DNA from: Antennarius striatus
Lineage: Eukaryota > Chordata > Actinopteri > Lophiiformes > Antennariidae
Assembly: GCF_040054535.1 (NCBI RefSeq)
Contig: NC_090782.1
Location: 24,727,501-24,791,500, forward strand
DNA length: 64,000 nucleotides
Direction of reading: 5' to 3'
Below the pieces are notes generated by a model. The model worked only from the letters and a program-made list of their open reading frames with translations. It was not told the origin of the DNA and ran no database searches. A program made the translations under genes and the position numbers. Within the stretch, counting starts at the first letter, position 1. Each line of letters opens with the position of its first letter. Below are positions 1 through 12,169 of this stretch, piece by piece.

Positions 1-370
1 TAAATATGAAGCAGCCTGAAGATGAAGATGATGAAGATGAAAACGTGAACCTCAGCCTCTGGAGCTGCTCGGTTCGGTTCGGCATGAAGCGCTGTTGACG
101 GCGCGCTGCTGGGTTCGTGTAGGAGCAGCGCCGCCTGGCGGCCAGGAACGGATCTGCAGCCAAGGGCAGCGGCAGCCAGGCGGCAGCGGCAGTCGGGCGG
201 CAGCGGCAGCCGGGCGGCAGCGGCACCCAGGCGGCAGCGGCAGCGGCAGCGGCAGCGGCACCCAGGCGGCAGCGGCAGCAATCCGCCTCAGAGCTTCTCT
301 TCATCGGCCGACCGGAGCTTCACGCCGCGGCGGAGCAGCGGAACAGAACCAGATCGATGAGTTTTAACGT
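1..370. other. CpG-rich edge segment with GGCAGC minisatellite
   Basis: This GC- and CpG-rich stretch stands out from the AT-rich DNA after it. Positions about 160-290 are an imperfect tandem array of GGCAGC/CGGCAGC units. A possible short first coding segment (ATG at 357, four codons, then GTGAGT) ends it on the + strand, but nothing downstream could be joined to it. It may be the CpG-island first exon of a gene on either strand. No protein family is recognised. Confidence 0.4.
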
Positions 371-1511
371 GAGTTTGACTTTTATTTTTTATATCTTGGA
401 GAGTTTCATCAGATGTGACGATCATAAATGAAGCGAATGTGTTTATGGCGTTTATATTAAAATGAAAAATGAAATAGTTGAGGTGTAGAAATACAGGAAA
501 TGTAGATTATTGCTGTTCTGCCTGATCCGAACCCGTCTGGAACATTTAATGTTTTCAATGTCACGATGTTTAAACTGATCCTAAAAACAAACAATTTTAT
601 TTATGTATTCATAGAATTTAATTTAATTTAATTTAATTTAAACCTTAGATATTTTTTCAAGAATTAATCATTTATGTTTTTGAAAGATAAATAATTTTGT
701 TCTGGTTTGTTCAGACGGACTGTTTTTAATCAGCTCACTGTTATAATAATAATAATATCAATAATAGTAATAGTAATTATTATTATTAATATTGTTAAAT
801 TTGTTTAAATGTCTATAATATTATTAAATGTGTATTTAATGTAGATGAATTATTTTTTAGGAATTATCGTCGTTCCTTGTTGAGCCACTGCCCCGCCCAC
901 AAACTTTCACAAACAACAACAATAAATAAGAATAAAATAACGTCCTGTTTTGTTCAGAGGTGATTTTATTGTTAGGAGTTTCAAGGAAAAGTCGTTAAAT
1001 AAATAAATAAATAATTAATTTTCTGTCTTTTTTAAGATCCTTGATAAAAAATATTAACAGTTGAGTTAAGAGATCGTCTAACTTACAAATAAAACTATTA
1101 AGTTTTTAAATATGTAAATGAACCCTGAAACCTTGACGTAGTAAAGAACAGTAAAAAAAAAAAAAGACAATAAATGTTTGAGCAGTTAAATTCTGTTAAT
1201 GTTTGAATAATTAAAAGTAAATTAAAAAATAAATCAGAAATAAGTAAACAATAATAAACAATAAGTCGTTTGTTTTCTGTTCTCGTTCTCTTCTGTCTGA
1301 GCGAAGGACCGGCACCTCGGGCTGCTTCTGCTCCTCCTGCTGAGGAAGAGGAGGAGGAGGAGACGATCTTTCTCCTCTGGTTCTGTTGTTGTTCTCATGC
1401 GGGGGTCAAAGGTCAAACCACAGATAAAGCTGCAAACACTGAGTTCATCCAGCCTGATCCTCCTCGGAGTAAAGGAGCGATCGCTCCACAGGACGGTCTA
1501 ATAGCATGAAT

Positions 1512-1516
<5 letters not shown>

Positions 1517-1572
<56 letters not shown>
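1517..1572. repeat. (CA)n microsatellite
   Basis: Uninterrupted AC dinucleotides for about 56 bp. Confidence 0.97.
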
Positions 1573-1573
<1 letters not shown>

Positions 1574-1875
1574 CAGCTCTCGTTGTGATTCCTAGACAGA
1601 CGAACTCATACACTTTTAATGGGTCCTTCTCTAAAATGCTGGATTCCTCCGACCCCCCCTCCACTGAGTGTGTCTTGGGGGGTTGGGGAGTCTGGGAGGG
1701 GCGGGGTCAAGGTCATCCACCGGCCCAGGGGTGCGATTTCATTTTTCCAGATGGGGGGGAGTGAGCGGTCCCAGGGCCCAGGAAACCCCAAGGCTTGAAA
1801 TGGAACCGCGTCGCCTGAAGCGTCGACCTGAAGACGAGGGTTCGTCCTCACCATCCTCTGAAGCTCCTCCCATCG

Positions 1876-2254
1876 CTGATCACATCACCAATCACCTCAC
1901 AATCACATCACCGATCACATTACTGATCACATCACCAATCTCCTCACGATCACATCCCCAATCACATTACTGATCACCTCACCGATCACATCACTGATCA
2001 CATGACCGATCATATCCCCCATCACATCACAGATCACCTCACCGATCACCGATCACCTCACCGATCACATCATCAATCACATGACCGATCATATCCCCCA
2101 TCACATCACAGATCACCTCACCGATCACCGATCACCTCACCGATCACATCATCAATCACCTCACCAACCATATTTTTTATCGCATCACTGATCACCTCAC
2201 CGATCACCTCACCGATCACATCAATGATCACCTCACGATCACATCCATCCATCA
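1876..2254. repeat. GATCACMTCACC minisatellite
   Basis: Imperfect tandem units of about 11-12 bp, variants of GATCACATCACC and GATCACCTCACC, occupy about 380 bp. A longer unit of about 75 bp containing CATATCCCCCATCACATC is repeated at about 2008 and 2088, so there is a second level of duplication. The open frames across it (Thr/Ser/Ile/His-rich) are products of the repeat. Confidence 0.9.
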
Positions 2255-4412
2255 CACTAAAATAAAAATATCAAAACAACTCCGATGTTTGATGGATCCT
2301 GTTTCTAATCTTGATCTTGATCCTTATCCTGAATCTGATCCTGATCAGAACTTACACCCGATCGTTCACATTTATGTCTTTGTTTTGATGACACACAAAC
2401 AACTACTTATTAATTTATTAATTTTTTAATAATTGATGATGAAACTCAGAAATAACAAAAATAACATGAAATTTCTTTTGTAGGATTTTTAGAGAATTAA
2501 TTCTGTGTAACTTTGTACAAATACAAAATAAAATTATAAAATAAATAAAATCCTTCTCAGTTTTAAAATGACACAAATGTTTTTTTATAACATTATTCTT
2601 ACATAAAATCACTGTTAAAATCAATTACAGCATTTTTTTCCTGGTTGAAATGTTCAAAACTTGAAACAGGAGTTTATCTTTTTATTTTTTTTGTTAGAAA
2701 ATGTTGCCAGAATTTAAAATTTAAAAGCTTTTCAAACAAAGGTTTCACAGCATGAATAAGTTATTTAGTGAGTGAGGAGGCTGAAGGTCGCCCTTCATCA
2801 AATCCCTTTCGCTTTGATTTCAATTCAACAAGACCTTCAAAATAAAAGCACCACAGTTCCAGGCCAGGTTTAGTCCTAAATGTTCTCTGTAGGGAAAATG
2901 AACATTTTTATTTGCCTCATTTACGACATCCATTTCAGAGATTAAGTGTTTCTCTTTGGAATTAGGGGCTGAATCTGAGGCTTCATGTTGTTTAGAATTA
3001 GAATTTGGAGTCAAGTTTGTTTTAATATGGAAAGACTGTCACCAATACCTATTAAATTTGTTCAATAAATCCCCTAAAATCTGATATTTTATTTAAATTT
3101 TTTGCTCCAAAAAATACCCAGAAAAACAATAAGCTCTTTCATCACAGCTGGAATCTGCAGAGAATGTTTATTATTTCAGTCGATAACTGATAATTAATGA
3201 CCGATCGATATAAGTGGGACTCCTGGCTGCAGCTCTGTGAGGCTGTGATCGTCGGACACGACAAATCTGTTCTTCTCACATCTTTCTATCCAGTCTGGTG
3301 TCCTGATATTTCAGCTTACGTCTGTTTTTTTGAGCTGCATTATGTGATGTGATTTTGTAAAATACTTTGGGAGAAGCCGATTGAATAAGAAATGAAAAGA
3401 TAAAGCAGCTGTTCCATATTTATTACAGGGGGGCACTTAAATCTGTGCGTGTCGCCGTCACATGTCTGAGCAGCGAAGCAAATGTTTGTGGTTTTGCTTT
3501 TTATTTATTCATTTATTTATTTGTTCTCTGGTGAGTGGGATTACCTCTGAATTATGGAACAGTCCCCTTCCTCTCCTTAAGTAAAAAATAACATCTGTCC
3601 GGCAAATGGAGAGCTTAGTGTTTCTCTATAATTAATGGTAAAAGCCTCCAGAGCCGCACATAAAATATACATCCAGCACGGAGGACCCTAACAAAGAGAG
3701 CGAGAGAATGCAGGGAGGAGAATGGGGAAGGGGGGGGGGGCAGACAGATGAGAGGAAGAAAACAGCAGATTACAGAAAAAATAAAAATGAAAACTACATG
3801 AGAAAAATCAGTTCAAGCAGTTCAACTAGGTCCACACAGGCTTAAATGAAGTAATCTATTACATTATATACACATTTCATATGAAACACAGTGACCTCCA
3901 GTGGTTCACATCCAGAACACACCAGAGTGTGACCCTGATCCGGGTCAGATTCTAATAAATCACGATCCAAACTGACCTGAGATCAGATCGGACTCAGGTT
4001 TATTTTCTGGGTTCCTGATGTGAAAATAATTTATCCAATTGGTTAACAGCTTCAAAGATGAGTGTTTCTTTGTCTGTGACGTCATGGTCGGCTGTTTCCA
4101 CACCCCGCTGTTGTTTAGATTACTTACAAACAACACAAACAGTAAATGGGGAAAAACTACAGATTTATAATTAAATGATGAAACTTTTATATTCATAAAA
4201 ATACATTTATTTTATATAACTAGTTTTTAAAAAAAATTTAATCTTATATTTTTATCAGCCTTAATTTTCATGAAAAAAGCCTTTATTTTGTTTTAAATTT
4301 ATATTATTAAATTCGTAACGCGACGCCTCAGGTCAAATAATTCGGCCGGAACTAAACATCAAACTCGTTTCCCGTCGGAACCACATTGATGTTGGACGGG
4401 AGCGATGGGAAG

Positions 4413-6426
4413 ATGGCGGCCGCCCTGCTGCAGATGTCCTGTTGGTACCGGGGGATGATAGCGGTCAGGGCTCCCGGCATTCGGACGCTGATCCCCGGGC
4501 TGGTACCGGCGCAGTTCCGGGCGTTCTCCGTGCGGAAGGAACCGGAAATGGAGGAGAACCCGTTCTTTAAGAAATACCAGGACAAGATCCAGAAGCTACG
4601 CAGGTTAGCGGCTAACGCAGCTAGCAGCGACATGTCCGGAAGTCCTTTAGGAAAGTCCGATATTTTAAATTCGAAACGCTTTTAAACCGGATTAAATTCG
4701 ATGTAGAATTGTGAAAAATACTTAATTTAAAATCTAATGACTTTAAGATGTTTTCGGCTTTCGGCAAAATCGTAGAATTTTTCATGTTTCAGGAAATCGA
4801 ACCTAACAAATGTTTATCGGAGCGTCACAGGAAGCGGAAATCAACGTTTAGTCCGTCAGTAAATATCTGGATTATTCTATGGAATCTGCGCCTTGACCTT
4901 GACCTAAAGGAGTGTTTGGTGTTTTCTGGTATTTCCAGCACCAGACCAAAAGAGTTCGAGTTCCGGCTGGAGAAACGACATGAAGCCCAGAAGGAGTTCC
5001 TGGGGGCGTCGAAGCAGGAGGAGTTCATGCGGCTCATGGAGGAAGAGGTAACGTTGCATGTTGCATGACTTTTAGGAAGGAGTTAAGACAGGCCCTGGGG
5101 GGTCAGGAGGTGCTTCCAGATGACTGGACAACTACAGCTAATGTGATCAGGGAGACAGGTAGGAGAGTACTTGGTGTGTCATCTGGAAGGAAAGTAGATA
5201 AGGAGACTTGGTGGTGGAATGAGGAGGTACAGGAGTGTATACAGAGAAAGAGGTTAGCTAAGAAGAAGTGGGACACTGAGAGGACTGAGGAGAGTAGACA
5301 GGAGTACAGGGAGATGCAGCGTAAGGTGAAGGTAGAGGTAGCAAAGGCCAAACAAGAAGCTTATGATGACTTGTATGCTAGGTTGGACAGTAAGGAGGGA
5401 GAGACTGATCTATACCGGTTGGCAAGACAGAGAGATAGAGATGGGAAGGACGTGCAGCAGGTTAGGGTGATTAAGGATAGGGATGGAAGTCTATTGACAG
5501 GTGCCAGCAGTGTGATGGGAAGATGGAAAGAGTACTTTGAAGAGTTGATGAACGTGGAAAATGAGAGAGAACAAAGACTAGAAGAGGTGACTGTTGTGGA
5601 CCAGGAAGTAGCAAAGATTAGTCAGGATGAAGTGAGGAGGGCATTGAAGAGGATGAAGAGTGGAAAGGCAGTCGGTCCTGATGATATACCTGTAGACGTA
5701 TGGAAGTGTCTAGGAGAGGTGGCGGTAGAGTTTCTGACTGGGTTGTTCAACAGGATCTTAGATAGTGAGAAGATGCCTGAGGAATGGAGGAGAAGTGTGC
5801 TGGTGCCCATTTTTAAGAACAAGGGAGATGTGCAGAGTTGTGGCAACTACAGAGGAATAAAGCTGATGAGACATACAATGAAGGTATGGGAGAGAGTAGT
5901 GGAAGCTAGACTAAGGGCAGAAGTGAACATTTGTGAGCAGCAGTATGGTTTCATGCCAAAACAGAGTACTACAGATGCAGTATTTGCTTTGAGGATGTTG
6001 ATAGAGAAGTACAGAGAAGGCCAGAGGGAGCTGCATTGTGTTTTTGTAGATCAAACTATCAATCAATAAAGAAAAATAACATTAGACATCAGTTAGGACA
6101 TTAACTTTGTCCAAAACTTTGTGGGGAAACTTCGTCTTTGGTCAAAGCACACTTTTGACCTACGTGTTTTTAGACTCTCTGACCTTTAATGCTCTCGCGG
6201 GCCACATAAAATGATGTGGAGGGCCACATTTGGCCCCGGGGCCTTGAGTTTGACACATGTGATCTACATAATGAAGAGTAATTAAAGAAGGAATGTTTGT
6301 CCTGGTGGTGTTGTCATGTTTTCCAGCTGGACAGGAAGGACAGGATGGCGGTGGGCGGAGCTTCAGCGGCTTTCACGAAGAACAAGGTGAGGCGAGTGGA
6401 GATGAAAATCAAACGCTTGTTTTCAC

Positions 6427-6467
<41 letters not shown>

Positions 6468-7662
6468 GTGGTGGTCATGTGACCTCCAGACGCTGGGCTC
6501 CATCCTCAACCTGGAGATGATCCAGGAGAAGACGGGGGAGGAGATCACCGAGGTGGGTGTGGTCGGCTTTCGCCGCCGGGTGTCGCTTCTTTACTCTTCC
6601 TACTAGAAACTTTTGTTTTCTCCTCTCAGCTCTGGACGAAGTTTTATTCCACCAAAGACACCGTCAGCGCCGCCATCCCGGTAAGCTCCTCCCCCCCGTG
6701 TGACTCACAGAGCTGTGGTTAGGTACCGCTGGTTATGGCTCATGTGATTGGTTTAAGGTCTATATTTGTGCGTTTAGCACTTCCTGTTTCGGTTGAGATT
6801 GAGTTACAGAAGAAGAATCAAATAGTTAAAAAAAAAAACTGCAACGTTGCCACCCAGTGGTCGGAGTGTGAACGACCGGCGCCGTCGCTCTGACGCCGCT
6901 GTCCCCTCTTTTTCAGGCACAGATGTACGACTTGATCTTCAGCAGATCCCAGACCTGTCAGATGGTAAGAACCCTGCTGGCCCAGTAGAACCAACTGGTT
7001 CCTCCCCACTTCCTGTGTGGGTATCAGCCAATCAGGACGTGTTCTCCTGTCGCCCTCAGTTCCTCTACGCGTTGCCTCAGAAGGACGGTTACGAGTTCTT
7101 CGTGGGTCAGTGGTCCGGACACGAGCTGCACTTCACCTCCCTCATTAACGTGCAGGTGAGCCGTGATCGTGGGCGGGGCTCCGGCGCCCCCTGCTGGCGG
7201 CTGGTGGCGCTGCATGCGCAGCTCATTCGGGCCTTTTTAACCACATCTCCTCTGCCCTCAGACGCTGGGGGAGAATGCCCCCAGTCAGCTGATCCTCTAC
7301 CACTACCCAGACCTGAAGCAGGACAAGGGCGTGGTCCTCATGACGGCCGAGATGGACCCCAAGTTCATCGTAAGTCCCCCTCCTGCCCCTACTCACGTTA
7401 CAGTCAGGTGTCTACATAGTATTGGCAAGACACCTGACTCCTTCATTGGCTGACTGTCTGCCCCCCCCCCTCCCCTCAGACCGTCCATCAGGCTCAGTGC
7501 TTGGCCAATCAGGTGCAGCTGTTCTACGGCACGCGGAGGGAGGAGACGTACCGATTGGTGGAGACGTTTAACCACCATCCTGCAGACTTCAAGCACATGT
7601 CTGTGGTGGCGGAGCTGGAGCAGAGCGGCCTGGGGCCAGCAGTGGCCCCCACAGGGTCGTAG
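4413..7662 (+). CDS. atpaf1: ATP synthase mitochondrial F1 complex assembly factor 1
   Basis: Nine exons join in frame: 4413-4603, 4939-5047, 6327-6386, 6490-6552, 6630-6680, 6917-6964, 7060-7155, 7262-7369 and 7480-7662 (909 nt, 302 aa). All introns are GT/AG. The ATG at 4413 has a strong context (GGGAAGATGG) and gives [14 protein letters not shown], matching the family's usual start; an upstream in-frame ATG at 4389 is weaker. The first 45 or so residues are Arg-rich, as expected of a mitochondrial targeting sequence. Diagnostic segments are [15 protein letters not shown] (exon 1), [20 protein letters not shown] (exon 7), [15 protein letters not shown] (exon 8) and [15 protein letters not shown] with [11 protein letters not shown] (exon 9). 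The family acts in the mitochondrial matrix as a chaperone that binds F1 beta subunits during F1-ATPase assembly. Introns are short except intron 2, which is enlarged by transposon pieces. Length is close to the mammalian protein. The gene looks intact. Confidence 0.95.
5066..6050 (+). mobile_element. RTE-type LINE internal fragment in atpaf1 intron 2
   Basis: An uninterrupted frame of about 328 codons encodes the region between the endonuclease and the first part of the reverse transcriptase of an RTE-clade LINE. RT landmarks are [35 protein letters not shown] and [18 protein letters not shown]. The frame stops being LINE-like at HCVFVD, just where RT motif A should continue, because a hAT-like repeat begins there. 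Endonuclease, RT catalytic core and 3' end are all missing, so it is dead. The lack of the 3' end is unusual for a LINE insertion. Exact RTE lineage (for example Rex3) was not tested. Confidence 0.85.
6049..6264 (+). mobile_element. hAT-like non-autonomous element (copy 1)
   Basis: About 215 bp starting GATCAAACTATCAATCAAT and ending TTGAGTTTGACACATGTG. A second copy in the same orientation lies at 63060-63306. The end, read on the minus strand, is the familiar TGTCAAACTCAAGGCCC...GGGCCAAATGTGGCCC arrangement typical of hAT/Charlie-type repeats. It abuts the RTE fragment directly. Confidence 0.65.
6428..6466. repeat. (GAT)n microsatellite in atpaf1 intron 3
   Basis: About 13 GAT units lie between exons 3 and 4 of atpaf1. 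Poly-Met and poly-Asp readings across it are not protein. Confidence 0.95.
7183..7200 (-). promoter_or_regulatory. CTCF-like site in atpaf1 intron 7
   Basis: On the minus strand this reads CCGCCAGCAGGGGGCGCC, a close match to the vertebrate CTCF core (CCASYAGRKGGCR). It is a motif match only. Confidence 0.4.
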
Positions 7663-7841
7663 GAGGACTGAATGGGGGGGGCCCCGGGACCCTCCGGTCT
7701 CATTTAAGACTGTGTTTGTTCAGGTCCTGCGTTCATCGTCCTGCATGAAGCAGAACGGTTTACAGGAGCTTCTCACCACAGAAGAAGAGTCGCCGCTTCC
7801 GTTACGAATGACTTTGGAGGAGGAAGACTTTTAATATATAG

Positions 7842-7847
7842 AATAAA
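7842..7847 (+). terminator. atpaf1: atpaf1 poly(A) signal
   Basis: AATAAA 180 bp after the atpaf1 stop codon, in the expected orientation and distance for a short 3'UTR. Confidence 0.75.
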
Positions 7848-9039
7848 CATAATGAACCCCAACAAGCCCACATCCTCCAGTTAAAGTGTTTCAATGGTTC
7901 TTCTTCTGTTTCTTGGAAAAGCATCGTTGGTCTGGAGTTGTTGTGAAGTAAACACTTTAACTCTTTAAGTGTCAAGAGAATTATTTACGTCTTTTTTGTC
8001 GAATTCAAAGAATCTCCTGGATGTTTGACCTGATGATGAAGATGAGGGCGTTGCACTGGAGTCTTGTACAGGTGAGGCGAAGGAGAAGAAAAGGTGTTCC
8101 TCAGGGAGCAGGAAGGACAGAAACTCTGCTCAGACTGTGCCTCTAAAAGTTTGATCCTCTTAAAACTTTCATCTGATATCAGGATTGAATCAGAAATAAT
8201 TTAATGCACAGAAAATGTTTGAACTATAAATTCCATTCAAATGTAAAGATTAAAGAGAAAATCATTTAATCCAGTCAAAGATTTTACAAATGTCACAAAA
8301 TGACTTGTTTCCGGCTCTCTTTGTCCGTTTGACTCCTCCCACTCTGGATCAGGTGTTTCCGGTTGTTTTCTGTGTATTTCCTGTTCTTCAGGTTATACTT
8401 GAATACTTTTTTCCCCCAGAAAACCAGCAGCTTTCCATGTTTTTTTTTAATTTTTATGAAGGTAAGAACGCGTTCAAACATCATCAGAGACTTGAGCGTC
8501 ACAGCTGATCCGCGGATCTTCAGCCTCCTCTAGTGGCCATTGACGGTTTGACGGCTCAAATCTGCTTTTCTATTTATCACATTTAAACTGAGTGGAAACA
8601 AAAAAACTGAAGTATCAAAAACAAATTAATGGGGTAAAATAAAATTTAATTAATTTTAATGAATTTGAGAAAATAAATGTTCTTAAAGAGTTAATTTAAA
8701 GCTGGGGTCTCCAAATTTTTCCTGTGAGGGCAACATAACTTTTCCCTTCTTTAATGGGTAGTCGGGTCAGTTTTTAAAAGAAATCGTATTGATACTTAAG
8801 TGGAAACAGTTGTCTTCCAGAAAGCCACACATTACCAAATATTAATAATCCTTTAATAACAGAAAAAAGTCATGAAATAATAGCCAATAATGAAATATAC
8901 AACACTATTAAATACATATCAACCAAATAACACTGTCGGGGTTTTTCACATGAAAAAAGGCCTAATGACAAATATTTATTAGGCCAAAAAACTTCTCGAA
9001 AAAAAAAGTGTTTTTGGACTGACCGACCGGTCGAAAAAT
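7848..9039. other. Gene-free gap between atpaf1 and the satellite
   Basis: No coding exon is seen. At about 8698-8770 GGTCTCCAAATTTTTCCTGTG... followed by a GGGCAACATAA run resembles the end of a fish hAT-type repeat (low confidence). From about 8990 the first degenerate satellite unit appears (GGACTGACCGACCGGTCG followed by A- and T-runs). Confidence 0.5.
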
Positions 9040-12000
9040 TACAAAATTTTTTTTACAGAGTGGCATATCAAAAAAAAAAATTCTTGACTGGAGGGTCAAA
9101 ATTTCTTTTTTCTTCAGATTAAGGAGTAAAAAATTACAAATAATTTTTTTCGGAGTGGAACATTTAAAAAAAATTTCTTGAGTGGAGGGTCAAAAAAAAT
9201 TTTTTTTCTTCAGATTGTGGAGTAAAAAATGGCGAAAACATTTTTTCAGAAAGGAACATTAAAAAAATTTTTTGACTGGAGAGTTAAAAAATTTTTTCAG
9301 ATTGTGGAGTAAAAAATGACAAAAAATTTTTTACAGAGTGGCACATCAAAAAAAATTTTCTTGACTGGGGAGTTAAAAAATTTTTTCTTCAGATTGTGGA
9401 GTAAAAAATTACAAAAAAATTTTTACAGAGTGGCACATCAAAAACAACAATTCTTGACTGGAGGGTCAAAAAAAAGTTTATTTTCTTCGGGTTGTGGAGT
9501 AAAAAATTAAAAAAAAATTTTGTCAGAGTGGCGCATGAAAATTTTTTTTTGTTGACTGGCAGGTCGAAGAAAATTTTTTTTCTTCACATTGTGAGGTAAA
9601 AAATTACAAAAAATTTTTTTATAGAGTGGCACATGAAAAATAAAATTCTTGACTGGAGGGTCAAAAAATTGTTTTTTCTTCAGATTGTGGAGTAAAAAAT
9701 TAGAAAAAAGATTTTTCAGAGTGGAACATTTAAAAAAAATTTCTTGACTGGCGGCTCAAAAAAAAGTTTTTTTTCTTCAGATTGTGGAGTAAAAAATTAC
9801 CAAACAAATTTTCAGAGTGGCACATCAAAAAACGAATTTCTTGACTGGTGGGTAAAAACATTTTTTTTTCTTCAGATTGCGAAGTAAAAAATTACAAAAA
9901 ATGTTTTTCAGAGTGGAACATTAAAATAAAATTTCTGAAAGGAGGGTCAAAAAATTGTTTTTCTTCAGATTGTGGAGTAAAAATTACAAAAATTTTTTTC
10001 CAGAGTGGAACATTAAAAGGCATTTCTTGACTGGCAGGTCAAAAAAAAATTTTTTTCTTCAGATTGTGGAGTAAAAAATTACAAAACTTTCTTTCAGAGT
10101 GGCACATCAAAAACACACTTTCTCGACTGGCAGGTCAAAAAAAAATTTTTTTTCTTCAGATTGAGGATTAAAATGTTACAAAAATATATTTTCAGAGTGG
10201 CACATCAAAAAAAAATTCTTGACTGGCGGGTCAAAAAATTTTTTTTTCTTCAGATTGTGGAGTAAAAAATTACAAAATTTTTTTTACAGAGTGGCACATC
10301 AAAAAAAAATTTCTTGACTGGAGAGTTAAAACATTTTTTTTCTTCAGATTGTGGAGTAAAAAATTATCAAATTTCTTTTTGTCAGAGTGGCGCAACAAAA
10401 AAAATTTTGTTGACTGGCAGGTTGAAGAAATTTTTTTTTCTTCACATTGTGAGGTAAAAATTACAAAAATGTTTTTTCAGAGTGGAACATCAAAAAAAAA
10501 TTTCTTGACTGGCGGGTCAAAAATTTTTTTTTTTCTTCAGATTGTGGAGTAAAAAATTACCAAACAAATTTTCAGAGTGGCACATCAAAAAAAGAATTTC
10601 TTGACTGGCGTGTCAAAAAAATTTTTTTTCTTCAGATTGTAAGGTAAAAAATTACAAAAAATTTTTTTCAGAGTGGAGCATCAAAAAATTTTTTTCTTGA
10701 CTGGAGAGTTAAAACATTTTTTTTCTTCAGATTGCGGAGTAAAAAATTACAAAAATTTTTTCACAGTGGCACATCAAAAACAACAATTCTTGACTGGAGG
10801 GTCAAAAATTCTTTTTTCTTCAGATAGTGGAGTAAAAAATTACAAAAATATTTTTTCAGAGTGGAACATTAAAAAAAAAAATTCTTGACTGGCGGGTCAA
10901 AAAAAATTTTTTTTTCTTCCGGTTGTGGAGTAAAAAATTACAAAATTTTTTTTACAGAGTGGCACATAAAAAATAAAATTTTTGAAAGGAGGGTCAAAAA
11001 AATTTTTTTTCTTCAGATTGTGGAGTAAAAAATTACAAAAATATCATTTCAGAGTGACACATCACAAAAAAGATTTCTTGACTGGAGGGTCAAAAAAATT
11101 TAATTTCTTCAGATTGTGGAGTAAAAAATTACAAAAATTGTTTTTCAGAGTGGAATATTAAATAAAAAAAATCTTGACTGGCGTGTCAAAAAAAGTTTTT
11201 TTTCTTCGGTTTGTGGAGTAAAAAATTACAAAAAATTTTTTTTCAGAGTGGCACATTAAAGAAAAAATTTCTTGACTGGCGGGTCAAAAATATTTTTTTT
11301 TCTTCAGATTGTGGAGTAAAAAATTACCAAACAAATTTTCAGAGTGGCACATCAAAAAAAGAATTTCTTGACTGGCGGGTCAAAAAAAATTTTTTTCTTC
11401 AGATTGTGGTGTAAAAAATTACAAAAAAATTTTTACAGAGTGGCACATCAAAAAAAATTTTATTGACTGGGGAGTTAAAAAAATTTTTTCTTTGGGTTGT
11501 GGAGTAAAAAATTACTCAAATTTTTTACAGAGTGGCACATAAAAAATAAAATTTTTGAAAGGAGGGTCAAAAAATTTTTTTCTTCAGATTGTGGAGTAAA
11601 AAATTACAAAAAATTTTTGTCAGAGTGGAACATTAAATAAAATTTTTTTTGACTGGCGGGTCAAATAAAAGTTTTTTTCTTCGGATTGTGGAGTAAAAAA
11701 TTACAAAAAATTTTTTTCAGAGTGGCACATCAAAAAAAATTTTTGACTGGAGAGTTAAAAAAAAATTTTCTTCAGATTGTGGAGTAAAAAATTACAAAAC
11801 ATTTTTACAGAGTGGCACATCAAAAAAAAAATCTCGACTGGAGGGTCAAACAAAATTTTTTCTTCAGATTGTGGAGTAAAAAATATTAAAAAAAATTTTT
11901 CAGAGTGGAACATTAAAAAAATTTTTTGTTGACTGGCGGGTCAAAAAAAGTTTTTTTTGTCAGATTGTGGAGTAAAAAATTACAAAACATTTTTACAGAG

Positions 12001-12169
12001 TGGCACATCAAAAAAAAAATCTCGACTGGAGGGTCAAACAAAATTTTTTCTTCAGATTGTGGAGTAAAACATATTTAAAAAATTTTTTCAGAGTGGAACA
12101 TTAAAAAAATTTTTTGTTGACTGGCGGGTCAAAAAAAGTTTTTTTTGTCAGATTGTGGAGTAAAAAATT

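Larger units (their letters stand above)
371..4388. other. Gene-free AT-rich stretch upstream of atpaf1
   Basis: I see no coding exon here. It holds simple AT repeats (about 600-645 and 745-800), a (CA)n array, a GATCAC minisatellite and a G-rich patch at 1660-1800. Two segments, about 3160-3300 and 3530-3690, are free of simple repeats, mixed in composition and contain ATTA-type cores. They look like possible conserved non-coding DNA, but this cannot be tested from one sequence. Confidence 0.5.

Noticed and set aside
95..367. 90-codon Gly/Ala/Ser-rich open frame at the left edge
   Set aside because: It is mostly a translation of the GGCAGC minisatellite; the opposite strand is open too. It was kept only as a CpG-rich segment.
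8290..8508. 72-codon plus-strand open frame
   Set aside because: No domain, low-complexity Phe runs, and the minus strand is open over the same span.
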